From positions 62,001 through 126,000 of the forward strand of contig CAVOWW010000024.1 of NCBI GenBank assembly GCA_963700255.1: DNA of 64,000 nucleotides, given 5' to 3'. How positions within the stretch are numbered: position 1 is the stretch's first letter; each line of letters begins with the position of its first letter. The DNA comes from UBA10649 sp963700255. Its GTDB lineage: Bacteria; Actinomycetota; Actinomycetes; S36-B12. The position numbers and the translations under genes were made by a program. Positions 56,611 to 64,000 of this stretch are shown in pieces. The notes below the pieces were generated by a model. The model ran no database searches and was not told where the DNA came from. It saw only the letters and a list, made by a program, of their open reading frames with translations.

Positions 56611-57594
56611 ATGACCGAGCCCGCTCCCGAGACCCCGAGCGCCCAGACCACCATCGTGGTGCCGAACTCGCAGCCGATGGTCGCCCTGCTGGGAAGCGAT
56701 GACGAGTACCTGCGCCTGGTCGAGAAGGCGTTCCCCGAGGCCGACATCATGGCCCGCGGCAACGAGATCACCGTCTCCGGATCGCCGGAGGACGTCGCGA
56801 TCGTCGATACCCTCATCGCCGAGATGCTGGCCGTGCTGCGGACCGGCCAGGCACTGACGGCCGAGTCCGTGGACCGCAGCGTCACCCTCCTGCGATCAGG
56901 TACCCGTCCGACCGAGGTCCTCACCGCGAACATCCTCAGCAACCGCGGTCGGACCATCCGCGCGAAGACCCTGAACCAGAAGCGCTACGTCGACGCGATC
57001 GACAACAACACCATCGTCTTCGGCATCGGGCCTGCCGGCACGGGCAAGACGTACCTCGCGGTCGCCAAGGCCGTGCAGGCGCTGCAGGCCAAGCGCATCA
57101 ACCGGATCGTGCTGACGCGCCCCGCGGTCGAAGCGGGGGAGCGCCTCGGGTTCCTGCCGGGCACGCTCTCGGAGAAGATCGATCCGTACCTTCGTCCGCT
57201 CTACGACGCCCTCCACGACATGATCGACCCCGACTCGATCCCGCGGCTGATCACGAGCGGCACCATCGAGATCGCGCCGCTCGCCTACATGCGCGGGCGC
57301 ACGCTGAACGACTCGTTCATCATCCTCGACGAGGCGCAGAACACCTCTGCTGAGCAGATGAAGATGTTCCTCACCCGCCTCGGCTTCGGGTCCACGATGG
57401 TCGTGACGGGCGATGTCACCCAGGTCGACCTTCCCGGCGGGACGACGAGCGGCCTGCGGGTCGTCACGGACATCCTCGAGGACATCGACGACGTCGCGTT
57501 CTGCCGGCTCACCTCTCACGACGTCGTGCGGCACAAGCTGGTGGGGCGCATCGTCGACGCGTACGAGAAGTACGACGCAAAGCGAGCCACGTGA
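56611..57594 (+). CDS. phoH: PhoH-like ATPase
   Basis: The 327-residue protein has an N-terminal KH-like region, Walker A GPAGTGKTYLAV and Walker B FIILDEAQNTS. The family is linked to RNA metabolism and, in mycobacteria, to RNA unwinding. ybeY overlaps it by four bases, supporting a shared role in rRNA maturation. No clear Shine-Dalgarno site precedes ATG 56611. Confidence 0.95.
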   Translation: MTEPAPETPSAQTTIVVPNSQPMVALLGSDDEYLRLVEKAFPEADIMARGNEITVSGSPEDVAIVDTLIAEMLAVLRTGQALTAESVDRSVTLLRSGTRPTEVLTANILSNRGRTIRAKTLNQKRYVDAIDNNTIVFGIGPAGTGKTYLAVAKAVQALQAKRINRIVLTRPAVEAGERLGFLPGTLSEKIDPYLRPLYDALHDMIDPDSIPRLITSGTIEIAPLAYMRGRTLNDSFIILDEAQNTSAEQMKMFLTRLGFGSTMVVTGDVTQVDLPGGTTSGLRVVTDILEDIDDVAFCRLTSHDVVRHKLVGRIVDAYEKYDAKRAT

Positions 57595-58049
57595 GCCCAC
57601 GTCACGTCACGGTTCTGAACGAGTCGGGCATCGACTGCGACGTCGCCGCGCTGACGGGTCTCGCCGGGCATCTTCTCGGGGAGCTCCGTCTCCATCCGGA
57701 CTGCGAGCTCGGCATCACCCTCGTCGACGTCGATCGCATGACCACGCTGCACGAGGACTGGATGCAGGAGCCCGGGCCGACCGACGTGCTGTCCTTCCCC
57801 ATCGACGAGGTGCGAAGCGCCGCTCCCGGGGAGGAGCCCGAGCCGGGAATCCTCGGCGACATCGTCCTGTGCCCGGCCTTCGCGCGCGCGCAGGCCGACG
57901 TCGCGGGCCGCACGCTCGACCAGGAGCTCCAGTTCCTCACCGTGCACGGCACACTTCACCTGATCGGCTACGACCATGCCACGCAGGAGGAGTACGACGC
58001 CATGTTCAGCAGGCAGGATGCGCTGCTCGAGGGGTGGGGGGGAGCATGA
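57591..58049 (+). CDS. ybeY: Endoribonuclease YbeY
   Basis: The 152-residue metalloprotein has the zinc motif HGTLHLIGYDH (HxxxHxxxxxH) and the segment TDVLSFPIDE. It takes part in 16S rRNA maturation and quality control. GTG 57591 overlaps phoH, and the stop overlaps the next gene (ATGA). Confidence 0.96.
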   Translation: MSPRHVTVLNESGIDCDVAALTGLAGHLLGELRLHPDCELGITLVDVDRMTTLHEDWMQEPGPTDVLSFPIDEVRSAAPGEEPEPGILGDIVLCPAFARAQADVAGRTLDQELQFLTVHGTLHLIGYDHATQEEYDAMFSRQDALLEGWGGA

Positions 58050-59368
58050 CGACGGACGCGTGGCTCGTGGTCGCCTCCATCGTGCTGGTCGCGCTCGCCG
58101 GCCTGCTCACCATGGCCGAGACCGCCATCAGCCGCGTCAGCCGCTCCCAGATCGACGACGCGCGCAAGGACGGGGGCCAGCGGGCAGACCGCCTGCTGCG
58201 GGTGCTGAAGGAGCGTCCGCGGCACGTCAACGTCCTGCTCTTCCTGTCCACGGTGTCGACCGTCACGGCGACCGTCCTCGTCGGCTACGTGTGCGTCGAC
58301 GCACTGGCCGCGACGGGCCGCACGAGCCCGGCCGTCGCCCTCCTCCTGGCGGTCGTGGTCATGGTCATCGCCGCCTACGTCGTGGTCGGCGTCGCCGCGC
58401 GCACGCTCGGGCGGCAGCATGCCGAACGCGTCGCCGTCGCCGCGGCCGGACCAGCCGCGTTCCTCGCCACCGTGCTCGGGCCGCTGGCCACCCTGCTGAT
58501 CGTCATCGGCAACGCCGTCACCCCCGGCAAGGGCTACCGCGAGGGCCCGTTCGCCTCGCAGGCCGAGCTCCGCGAGATGGTCGACCTCGCCGAGGCCGAT
58601 GACCTGATCGAGGACGACGAGCGCCAGATGATCCACTCCGTCTTCGAGCTCGGCGACACCTTCGCGAAGGAGGTGATGGTGCCGCGCACGGAGATGATCT
58701 TCATCGAGCGGAACAAGACCCTGCGTCAGGCGCTGTCGCTCGGCCTGCGGTCGGGCTTCTCCCGGATCCCCGTCATCGGGGAGAACGCGGACGACATCGT
58801 CGGCATCGTCTACCTCAAGGACATCGTCCGCCGCTCGTTCGAGCATCGGGAGGCGGAGCAGACGGAGCGCGTCGAGTCCATCATGCGGGTGCCGTACTTC
58901 GTGCCCGACTCGAAGCCCGCCGACGCGCTGCTGCGGGAGATGCAGTCGGCGCGCGTGCACATGGCGATCGTCGTCGATGAGTACGGCGGCACCTCCGGGC
59001 TCGTGACGATCGAGGACATCCTCGAGGAGATCGTCGGCGAGATCGCCGACGAGTACGACACCGCCGCACCGGAGGTCACCGAGCTTCCCGAGGGGGCGTT
59101 CCGGGTGCTGGCCCGCATGCACGTCGACGACTTCGCCGACCTCATCGGCACGGAGATCGAGTCGGAGGAGGAGGGTGTCGACACCGTCCTGGGCCTTGTC
59201 GCCAAGCGCCTCGGCCGGGTCCCGATCCCCGGATCCACCGTCGACCTCGATGGCTGGCGGCTGACGGCCGAGCAGGGTGCAGGGCGGCGCAACCGCATCG
59301 GCACCGTCCTCGCCCAGCGCAGGACACCTCTGGGCAGCGACCTGGAGACGGAGTCCGACGATGCCTGA
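58046..59368 (+). CDS. CNNM/CorC-type transporter with CBS pair (HlyC/CorC family)
   Basis: The 440-residue protein has a CNNM membrane domain (about residues 1-170; LTMAETAISRVSRSQIDDAR), two CBS domains (about 205-330; VMVPRTEMIFIERNKTLRQAL, IVVDEYGGTSGLVTIEDILE) and a C-terminal CorC_HlyC domain. Relatives export magnesium or cobalt. It keeps the standard order phoH-ybeY-CNNM-deaminase-like-era. ATG 58046 overlaps ybeY. Confidence 0.93.
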   Translation: MTTDAWLVVASIVLVALAGLLTMAETAISRVSRSQIDDARKDGGQRADRLLRVLKERPRHVNVLLFLSTVSTVTATVLVGYVCVDALAATGRTSPAVALLLAVVVMVIAAYVVVGVAARTLGRQHAERVAVAAAGPAAFLATVLGPLATLLIVIGNAVTPGKGYREGPFASQAELREMVDLAEADDLIEDDERQMIHSVFELGDTFAKEVMVPRTEMIFIERNKTLRQALSLGLRSGFSRIPVIGENADDIVGIVYLKDIVRRSFEHREAEQTERVESIMRVPYFVPDSKPADALLREMQSARVHMAIVVDEYGGTSGLVTIEDILEEIVGEIADEYDTAAPEVTELPEGAFRVLARMHVDDFADLIGTEIESEEEGVDTVLGLVAKRLGRVPIPGSTVDLDGWRLTAEQGAGRRNRIGTVLAQRRTPLGSDLETESDDA

Positions 59369-59699
59369 CGACCTGTCGGCCGAGGACGCGAAGCTCGTCA
59401 CCCTGGCGCGCGGCGCGCGTGGTCGTGCCGGTGGCGCGTCGGGAGCGGCGGTGCGCGACGAGACCGGGCGCTCGTACTCGGGAGCCGACGTGACGCTGCC
59501 GATGCTCGACCTGTCCGCTCTCGCGCTGGCGGTCGCGCAGGCGGTCGCCGCGGGCGCGCGGGGTGCCGAGGCTGCCGTCGTGGTCGGCCCGGATCCCACG
59601 GCGCACGACCTCGATGTGCTCCGCTACCTGGGCGGACCAGGCCTGCCGGTCTGGGCCTGCGACCCGGATGGCACCGTCCGCACCCGTCTCACCTCGTGA
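59361..59699 (+). CDS. Cytidine deaminase-like small protein (Rv2365c type)
   Basis: The 112-residue protein resembles the short conserved protein between the CNNM gene and era in mycobacteria and relatives. SGAAVRDETGRSYSGADVTL recalls a cytidine deaminase strand, but the zinc ligands (a His/Cys-Ala-Glu motif and PCxxC) are absent. It is therefore probably not a deaminase; its role is unknown. ATG 59361 overlaps the CNNM stop. Confidence 0.75.
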   Translation: MPDDLSAEDAKLVTLARGARGRAGGASGAAVRDETGRSYSGADVTLPMLDLSALALAVAQAVAAGARGAEAAVVVGPDPTAHDLDVLRYLGGPGLPVWACDPDGTVRTRLTS

Positions 59700-59700
59700 C

Positions 59701-59776
59701 CTCGTGACGCCCCCGACTCGCGTCCTCGTGACCTCGTGACGCCCCCGACTCGCGTCCTCGTGACCTCGTGACGCCG
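59701..59776 (+). repeat. 32-bp tandem repeat, 2.4 copies
   Basis: The unit CTCGTGACGCCCCCGACTCG plus 12 further bases occupies 59701-59732, recurs exactly at 59733-59764, and begins a third time at 59765-59775. Each unit contains GTGAC, the typical start-stop overlap of coupled genes. The array separates two genes and supplies the GTG start of the next one. Confidence 0.95.
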
Positions 59777-60661
59777 AAGGCAACTGCCGCGCTCGCCGTC
59801 ATGGGCGCGGCCGTCCTGTTCGGCACCACCGGGACGTCCCGCGAGCTGCTCGCCCCCGACGCCCCCGGTCCGGGCGTGGCAGCCCTGCGCCTTCTCGTTG
59901 GTGCTGCGGGACTCGTCGCCTTCGTGGCCTGGCGGGGCGACGGTGCCTCGCTTCGCGCGCTGTGGCGACGCCCCGTCATCTGGCTCATGGGTGCCGCTGT
60001 CGCCGGATACCAGGCCTTCTTCTTCGTCGGCACCGCTCGCACCGGCGTGGCGATCGCCGCACTGATCGCGCTGGGCAGCGCGCCCTTCCTCTCCGGGCTG
60101 CTCGGCTGGGCGCTGCGCGAGGGCGCTCCGGGGTGGGCGTGGGCGGTGTCCACCGCGATCGCGGTCGTCGGGCTCGGCCTGCTCGTCGCGGGCAGCCTCA
60201 CGACCGGTGACCCGCTCGGCATGCTGGCCGCCCTCGCCGCCGGGGGCTGCTACGCGGTGTTCACGGTGGTCGGGGTGGGCCTCGCTCGGGAGGGCTACTC
60301 GGGGAGTGCCGTGCTCGCGTCGTCATTCGCCCTCGGTGCGGTCGTGCTGCTGCCCTTCGTGTTCATGTCCGCGTGGTGGCTGTCGCCGGGGGGCATCGGC
60401 CTGATCCTGTGGCTGGGACTGATCACGACGACGGTCGCGTACCTGCTCTTCGGCGTGGGGCTCAAGGTGCTGCAGCCCGGCCACATCGCCACGCTGACCC
60501 TGCTCGAGCCGGCCGTGGCCACGGTGCTCGGAGTCGTCGTCCTCGCCGAGCCGATCAGTGCGACAGGCTGGATCGGGTGCCTCTTGGTGATCGGTGCCCT
60601 AGCGTTGCTGGGAGTCGCCGAGAACCGGCGCCCAGCCGTCGAGCAGGAGGTGTCCGCGTGA
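59768..60661 (+). CDS. EamA/DMT-family transporter (intact)
   Basis: The 297-residue permease has ten hydrophobic segments in two EamA halves (GAAVLFGTTGTSRELL; GYAVF-like GGCYAVFTVVGVGLA) and LEPAVATVLGVVVLAEPI near the end, a family hallmark. The substrate is unknown. The GTG start lies in the third copy of a 32-bp repeat. The stop overlaps era (GTGA), so the two are translated together. Confidence 0.9.
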   Translation: MTPKATAALAVMGAAVLFGTTGTSRELLAPDAPGPGVAALRLLVGAAGLVAFVAWRGDGASLRALWRRPVIWLMGAAVAGYQAFFFVGTARTGVAIAALIALGSAPFLSGLLGWALREGAPGWAWAVSTAIAVVGLGLLVAGSLTTGDPLGMLAALAAGGCYAVFTVVGVGLAREGYSGSAVLASSFALGAVVLLPFVFMSAWWLSPGGIGLILWLGLITTTVAYLLFGVGLKVLQPGHIATLTLLEPAVATVLGVVVLAEPISATGWIGCLLVIGALALLGVAENRRPAVEQEVSA

Positions 60662-61575
60662 CGTTCCGCAGCGGTTTCGCGTGTCTCGTCGGACGGCCCA
60701 ACGCCGGCAAGTCGACTCTCACCAATGCGCTGGTCGGCCGCAAGGTGGCGATCACCTCCGATCGTCCGCAGACCACGCGTCGGGTGCTGCGCGGAATCGT
60801 CAACCGTCCGGACGGCCAGCTGATCATGGTCGACACCCCCGGCCTGCACCGCCCTCGTACCCTGCTGGGGGAGCGGCTCAACGATCAGGTGCGCGAGACC
60901 TGGTCGAGTGTCGACGTCGTGGGCCTGTGCATCCCGGCGGACCAGGCCGTGGGTCCCGGGGACAGGTTCATCGCGACCGAGCTGTCCCATCTCAGGCGCA
61001 AGCCCATCGTGGCGATCGTCACGAAGACGGACGCCGTCAGCCGTGCCGTCCTCGCCGAGCGGTTGAACGAGGTCTCGCACCTCGCCGAGGAGGTCGGCTT
61101 CGAGTGGTCCGAGGTCATTCCCGTCTCGGCCCGGACGGGGGACCAGGTGACCCTCCTTGCCGAGCGGCTCATCGTGCAGATGCCCGAGGGGCCGGTGCTC
61201 TTCCCGGAGGGCGACGACGACGAGGGGCAGACCATCGAGGTCGCGGTGGCCGAGCTGATCAGGGAGGCCGCGCTCGACGGCGTCCAGGACGAGCTGCCGC
61301 ACTCGATCGCTGTCGTCGTCGACGAGATCGAGCCGCGGCGGGACCGGCCGGCCGATCGACCGCTGACGGACGTGCGGGCCTTCCTGTTCGTGGAGCGGGA
61401 GACGCAGAAGGCCATCGTCATCGGCAAGGCCGGGTCGCGGCTGAAGCAGGTCGGCACTCGTGCCCGCAAGGAGATCGAGCTGCTGCTCGGAGTGCCGATC
61501 TACCTCGACATCCGGGTGAAGGTCGCCAAGGACTGGCAGAAGGACCCGAAGCAGCTGCGCCGCCTCGGCTTCTGA
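60658..61575 (+). CDS. era: GTPase Era
   Basis: The 305-residue protein has G1 GRPNAGKST, switch SDRPQTTR, G3 DTPGLHRPRTLL, G4 TKTD and a C-terminal KH domain (VIGKAGSRLKQVGTRARKEI). Era binds the 3' end of 16S rRNA during small-subunit assembly. GTG 60658 overlaps the EamA stop. The gene ends a long chain of rRNA-maturation genes. Confidence 0.97.
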   Translation: MTFRSGFACLVGRPNAGKSTLTNALVGRKVAITSDRPQTTRRVLRGIVNRPDGQLIMVDTPGLHRPRTLLGERLNDQVRETWSSVDVVGLCIPADQAVGPGDRFIATELSHLRRKPIVAIVTKTDAVSRAVLAERLNEVSHLAEEVGFEWSEVIPVSARTGDQVTLLAERLIVQMPEGPVLFPEGDDDEGQTIEVAVAELIREAALDGVQDELPHSIAVVVDEIEPRRDRPADRPLTDVRAFLFVERETQKAIVIGKAGSRLKQVGTRARKEIELLLGVPIYLDIRVKVAKDWQKDPKQLRRLGF

Positions 61576-61579
61576 GGAG

Positions 61580-61603
61580 TTGAACCGCTTCCCGGTCCGA
61601 TTC
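61580..61603 (+). repeat. Left inverted repeat of AbiEi unit 2
   Basis: TTGAACCGCTTCCCGG at 61580-61595 recurs in reverse complement at 62747-62762, a perfect 16-bp match. CCGGTCCGATTC at 61592-61603 also recurs in the same orientation at 62723-62734. The arms bracket one gene, as in unit 1, but with a different sequence. Confidence 0.65.
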
Positions 61604-61656
61604 GGCAGATCTGGGCCGGGTTGCACCGCCAGGTCAGGGTTTGCACCGCCTCGCTT

Positions 61657-62637
61657 TCACGCTGCCCGACGCGCCGCCTTCCAGACGCGCGCCACGACGG
61701 CGTCAGGATTGTCCTCGATCTGCTCGAAGGTCCAGCGGACGACGGCCTGCCCGGTTTCGCGCAGCCGATCCTCCCGGACCTTCTCCTTCACGAGGTCTGC
61801 CCGCGTCGAGTACTTCATCGCGCCATCCGCCTCCCCGATCACTCGCAGTTCTGGCCACCACATGTCCGTGTAGCCGATCAGTCCGGCCTCGTCATAGAAC
61901 GGATGCTGCAGGATCGGATCGGGCAGGCCCCTCTCCACGAGTGCCAGCCGGGAGAAGGTCTCAAGGACAGTCTGGGCGCCTGGCCGTGCTCGTCCGAGTG
62001 CCTCGAGTAGCTGGGCGCGGTGGCCGAGATGGCGCCACGTGTCGACGAGGCGCGTGATGTCGTCGACCGTCGCGCCTCGCCAGAGGGCCGCGTCGAGCAG
62101 TGCTGTGCGCCAGCGTGCTGATGCCAGGTCCGCTGCTGCTCCGACCCCCGCCAGCCCTGGACTGACGACCGGCACTCCCCGCACCGTCCGTGTCGTGTCG
62201 GCGTCGACCGGTCCGGTGGTGATTCTGATCTTGGGGATGACCAGCCGATGCCGGCTCTCGCGACGAAGGGCCCGCTCATCCCGTCCGGATGATCGCACGA
62301 GGTTGAGCTGCTCGGGCGCCGCGAAGGGGAGCGACATGCCGAGTACGAGGGCGGCGGACACCCCGAACGCCCACACGCGGCCATCGGCAGCCGCAGCGGC
62401 CGCGGCGAGATCGATGCGGTGGCGTTCGTGTGGATCGGCCGTCTCGGTAAGCGTCCGGAGCGAGTAGACGCCATGACGGAGTCGAACGAGAACCCCCCTG
62501 CGCACCATCGCTTCCTGGACGGCATCCGTGACACCGAGCTGAAGCAGTTCACGTCGTCGATGCACGGGGTGCTCGTCGGCGAGCGCCTTCAAGACCGCGG
62601 CGGCCGCGTGGACGTTGGTGTCGAGGTGGGCGGACAT
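61657..62637 (-). CDS. AbiEi-like winged-helix protein with Vsr/DUF559-type C-terminal domain (unit 2)
   Basis: The 326-residue protein has an N-terminal winged-helix segment (HPVHRRRELLQLGVTDAVQE; RRGVLVRLRHGVYSL) and a C-terminal region GEADGAMKYSTRADLVKEKV then RETGQAVVRWTFEQIE, the E-D-G, K-x-R-E-D, G-x-x-V-V-R-W pattern of Vsr-like folds. It has the same organisation as the gene at 9194 but is only distantly similar. ATG 62637 lies 6 nt after CACAGT. No toxin partner adjoins it. Function is unproven. Confidence 0.7.
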   Translation of the reverse strand: MSAHLDTNVHAAAAVLKALADEHPVHRRRELLQLGVTDAVQEAMVRRGVLVRLRHGVYSLRTLTETADPHERHRIDLAAAAAAADGRVWAFGVSAALVLGMSLPFAAPEQLNLVRSSGRDERALRRESRHRLVIPKIRITTGPVDADTTRTVRGVPVVSPGLAGVGAAADLASARWRTALLDAALWRGATVDDITRLVDTWRHLGHRAQLLEALGRARPGAQTVLETFSRLALVERGLPDPILQHPFYDEAGLIGYTDMWWPELRVIGEADGAMKYSTRADLVKEKVREDRLRETGQAVVRWTFEQIEDNPDAVVARVWKAARRAA

Positions 62638-62643
62638 GGCGGC

Positions 62644-62649
62644 ACTGTG
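62644..62649 (-). promoter_or_regulatory. Candidate leaderless -10 of AbiEi gene 2
   Basis: CACAGT on the minus strand lies six bases before ATG 62637, exactly as in front of AbiEi gene 1 (10133-10138). This favours 62637 over a longer open frame that begins at 62709. Confidence 0.45.
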
Positions 62650-62722
62650 CCGGACCCTGATCCATTCGCGGTGAGGTTGTCCACAGGCCGGGGCGGTCCA
62701 ACTCGGCACTTCTCCGCAGGAA

Positions 62723-62762
62723 CCGGTCCGATTCCGCCAACTTGAGCCGGGAAGCGGTTCAA
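62723..62762 (+). repeat. Right inverted repeat of AbiEi unit 2
   Basis: CCGGGAAGCGGTTCAA at 62747-62762 is the reverse complement of the left arm. GAACCG at about 62720-62725 and CGGTTC at 62755-62760 also let this end fold on itself. Because the AI-2E gene ends at 62773 and reads toward it, the element could double as that gene's terminator. Confidence 0.6.
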
Positions 62763-62772
62763 GTCTGTGGGG

Positions 62773-63990
62773 TCAGTCGGCGTTCCGCTCCACGTAGGGG
62801 TGCACCTCGTAGCGCTGTCCGTACGCCTCGAAGATCGCGATGATGATGGCGGCGAGCGGGATGCCGATGATGGCACCGATGGGACCGAAGAGGGCGGCGC
62901 CGACGAAGACGGACGCGAGCGCGACGCCGGAGTTGATGTCCATGGTCTTCGTGGAGATGCGCGGGGTGAAGACGTAGTTCTCGATCTGCTGGTACACGGT
63001 CGCGAAGATGACGATCCACAGCACGTCGACCGGGTCGTCGAAGACCGCGAAGAGCGCCGGCAGCGCGACGCCGATGTACGTGCCGATCGTGGGGATGAAC
63101 TGGCTCACGACGCCCGCGAAGATGCCCATCGGGAGCCAGAACGGGATGTCGATCAGGTAGAAGAAGAAGCAGTGGAAGGCGGCCGACAGGGTGGCGAGGG
63201 CCAGCTTCGAGATGACGAACCCGCCGGCCTTCTGGACCGAGATGTCCCAGACCTGGATGAAGACCACCTGGCGGGCCGGCTTCAGCCACGACGCGATCCA
63301 CCGCTTGATGCGCGGCGAGTCCGCCGAGAAGTAGAACGAGAAGACCAGGATCGTGACGAAGTCGAACACGGCGCCCACGATGCCGACCAGGATCGCCAGG
63401 ATGCCGCCCGCGAGGGAGCCGGCGATGTCGGTGGCCTGCTCGGCGGTGAGGTTCAGGTTGTCGAGCAGCCGCTCCGGGTCGATCTCGGCATTGAAGGTCC
63501 GGTTCACCCAGTCGACGATGTCGAGGACCAGGGCCGGGAGCGCCTGCACGAGCTCGACGGTCTGGGCGGCGAGGACGCCGCCGAAGAGGGTGATGAACAG
63601 GCTCAGCAGGCCGAGGGTCGTGAAGGCGACGATCGCGGTCGCGAGCCCGCGCCGCAGGCCGCGGTGGGCCAGGTAGCTCACGATCGGGTCGAACGAGATG
63701 GCGATCAGCCACGCCAGCAGCAGGTTGAACAGGAAGCCGCCGAGAAGCCCCCAGGAGTAGTTGATGATCTGCAGCCCGATGATGGCGAGCACGACCATGA
63801 TCAGGACCCGGCGCAGGGAGCGGGCGTCGAGGGTCACCCGCACCGGTGGTGCCTCCTCCTCGGGCGGCTCAGGCACCTGCCCGGAGACTCGCGGGGGCGG
63901 AGTCGGAAGATGGGCGGATGCAGCGTCGTCGATCGCCGCGTCGACCGCGTTGGGTGTCGCGTCCTCGGTGGCGGGATCCGGCTCGCTCAT
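62773..63990 (-). CDS. AI-2E-family transporter (TqsA/PerM-like)
   Basis: The 405-residue protein has an acidic, Pro-rich cytoplasmic N-terminus of about 60 residues and about eight membrane segments. Family patterns include GVVSQFIPTIGTYIGVALPA, IENYVFTPRISTKTMDI and GPIGAIIGIPLAAII. Despite the name, most members have no shown autoinducer role; some are ion antiporters. The start ATG 63990 lies ten bases from the window end, so the promoter is not visible. Confidence 0.92.
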   Translation of the reverse strand: MSEPDPATEDATPNAVDAAIDDAASAHLPTPPPRVSGQVPEPPEEEAPPVRVTLDARSLRRVLIMVVLAIIGLQIINYSWGLLGGFLFNLLLAWLIAISFDPIVSYLAHRGLRRGLATAIVAFTTLGLLSLFITLFGGVLAAQTVELVQALPALVLDIVDWVNRTFNAEIDPERLLDNLNLTAEQATDIAGSLAGGILAILVGIVGAVFDFVTILVFSFYFSADSPRIKRWIASWLKPARQVVFIQVWDISVQKAGGFVISKLALATLSAAFHCFFFYLIDIPFWLPMGIFAGVVSQFIPTIGTYIGVALPALFAVFDDPVDVLWIVIFATVYQQIENYVFTPRISTKTMDINSGVALASVFVGAALFGPIGAIIGIPLAAIIIAIFEAYGQRYEVHPYVERNAD

Positions 63991-64000
63991 ACGTGAGAAT

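Noticed and set aside
59701..59776. Possible CRISPR array from 32-bp repeats
   Set aside because: The copies are directly tandem without spacers, there are only two and a bit, and no cas genes are present.
62677..62685. TTGTCCACA, an exact actinobacterial DnaA-box-like word
   Set aside because: Only one such perfect word was seen near here, with no cluster and no dnaA or dnaN nearby, so an origin is not supported.

Overview
The window is about 70% G+C, uses many GTG and TTG starts, and carries a gene order typical of Actinomycetota: folC-DUF4233-ndk, mreBCD-mrdA-rodA, rne-rplU-rpmA-obgE-proB, proA-nadD-rsfS, comEA-comEC-holA, lepA-hemW, hrcA-dnaJ-rsmE, phoH-ybeY-era. The mre/rod cluster implies a rod-shaped cell. 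A Nocardioidaceae/Propionibacteriales-like actinobacterium is my best guess, from synteny only.

Layout. 1-9127: end of folC, a small toxin-antitoxin pair (doc frameshifted), ndk, a membrane alpha/beta hydrolase and the cell-elongation genes. 9143-10276: a single AbiEi-like gene bracketed by perfect 22-bp inverted repeats. 10314-26484: two radical-SAM-linked genes, RNase E/G, ribosomal proteins L21 and L27, ObgE, proline synthesis (proB, proA), an amidase, nadD, an LCP-like protein, rsfS and a phosphatase. 26513-33870: an accessory region beginning at tRNA-Ala(GGC). It holds an IS481-type element flanked by a 15-bp copy of the tRNA 3' end, a type IVb prepilin fused to TIG and FN3 domains, a broken EamA transporter and a second membrane-anchored TIG protein. 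The prepilin gene is visibly lower in G+C than its surroundings. 33922-44458: leuS, a YcaQ-like gene, degV, plsY, competence genes, an L,D-transpeptidase and holA. 44486-48678: a haem/cobalamin-type ABC importer (ATPase, permease, lipoprotein) divergent from two secreted beta-sandwich proteins. 48750-61575: rpsT, lepA, hemW, a TauE/SafE permease, CIRCE-controlled hrcA-dnaJ, rsmE, a HIT protein, phoH, ybeY, a CNNM protein, a deaminase-like protein, EamA and era. 61580-62762: a second AbiEi-like gene with its own inverted repeats. 62773-63990: an AI-2E permease.

Regulation. Many genes lack a Shine-Dalgarno site and instead have a -10 hexamer 6-8 nt before the start codon, as expected for leaderless mRNAs. 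Three times the TAG stop of one gene forms the first half of the -10 of the next. hrcA has an operator-grade CIRCE element.

Caution. Nine genes carry single-base frameshifts, including genes expected to be needed (TIGR03960, hemW, comEA). Most can be repaired by adding or removing one base, often in a short G/C/T run. I think most are sequence errors rather than real decay, but only reads can settle it.
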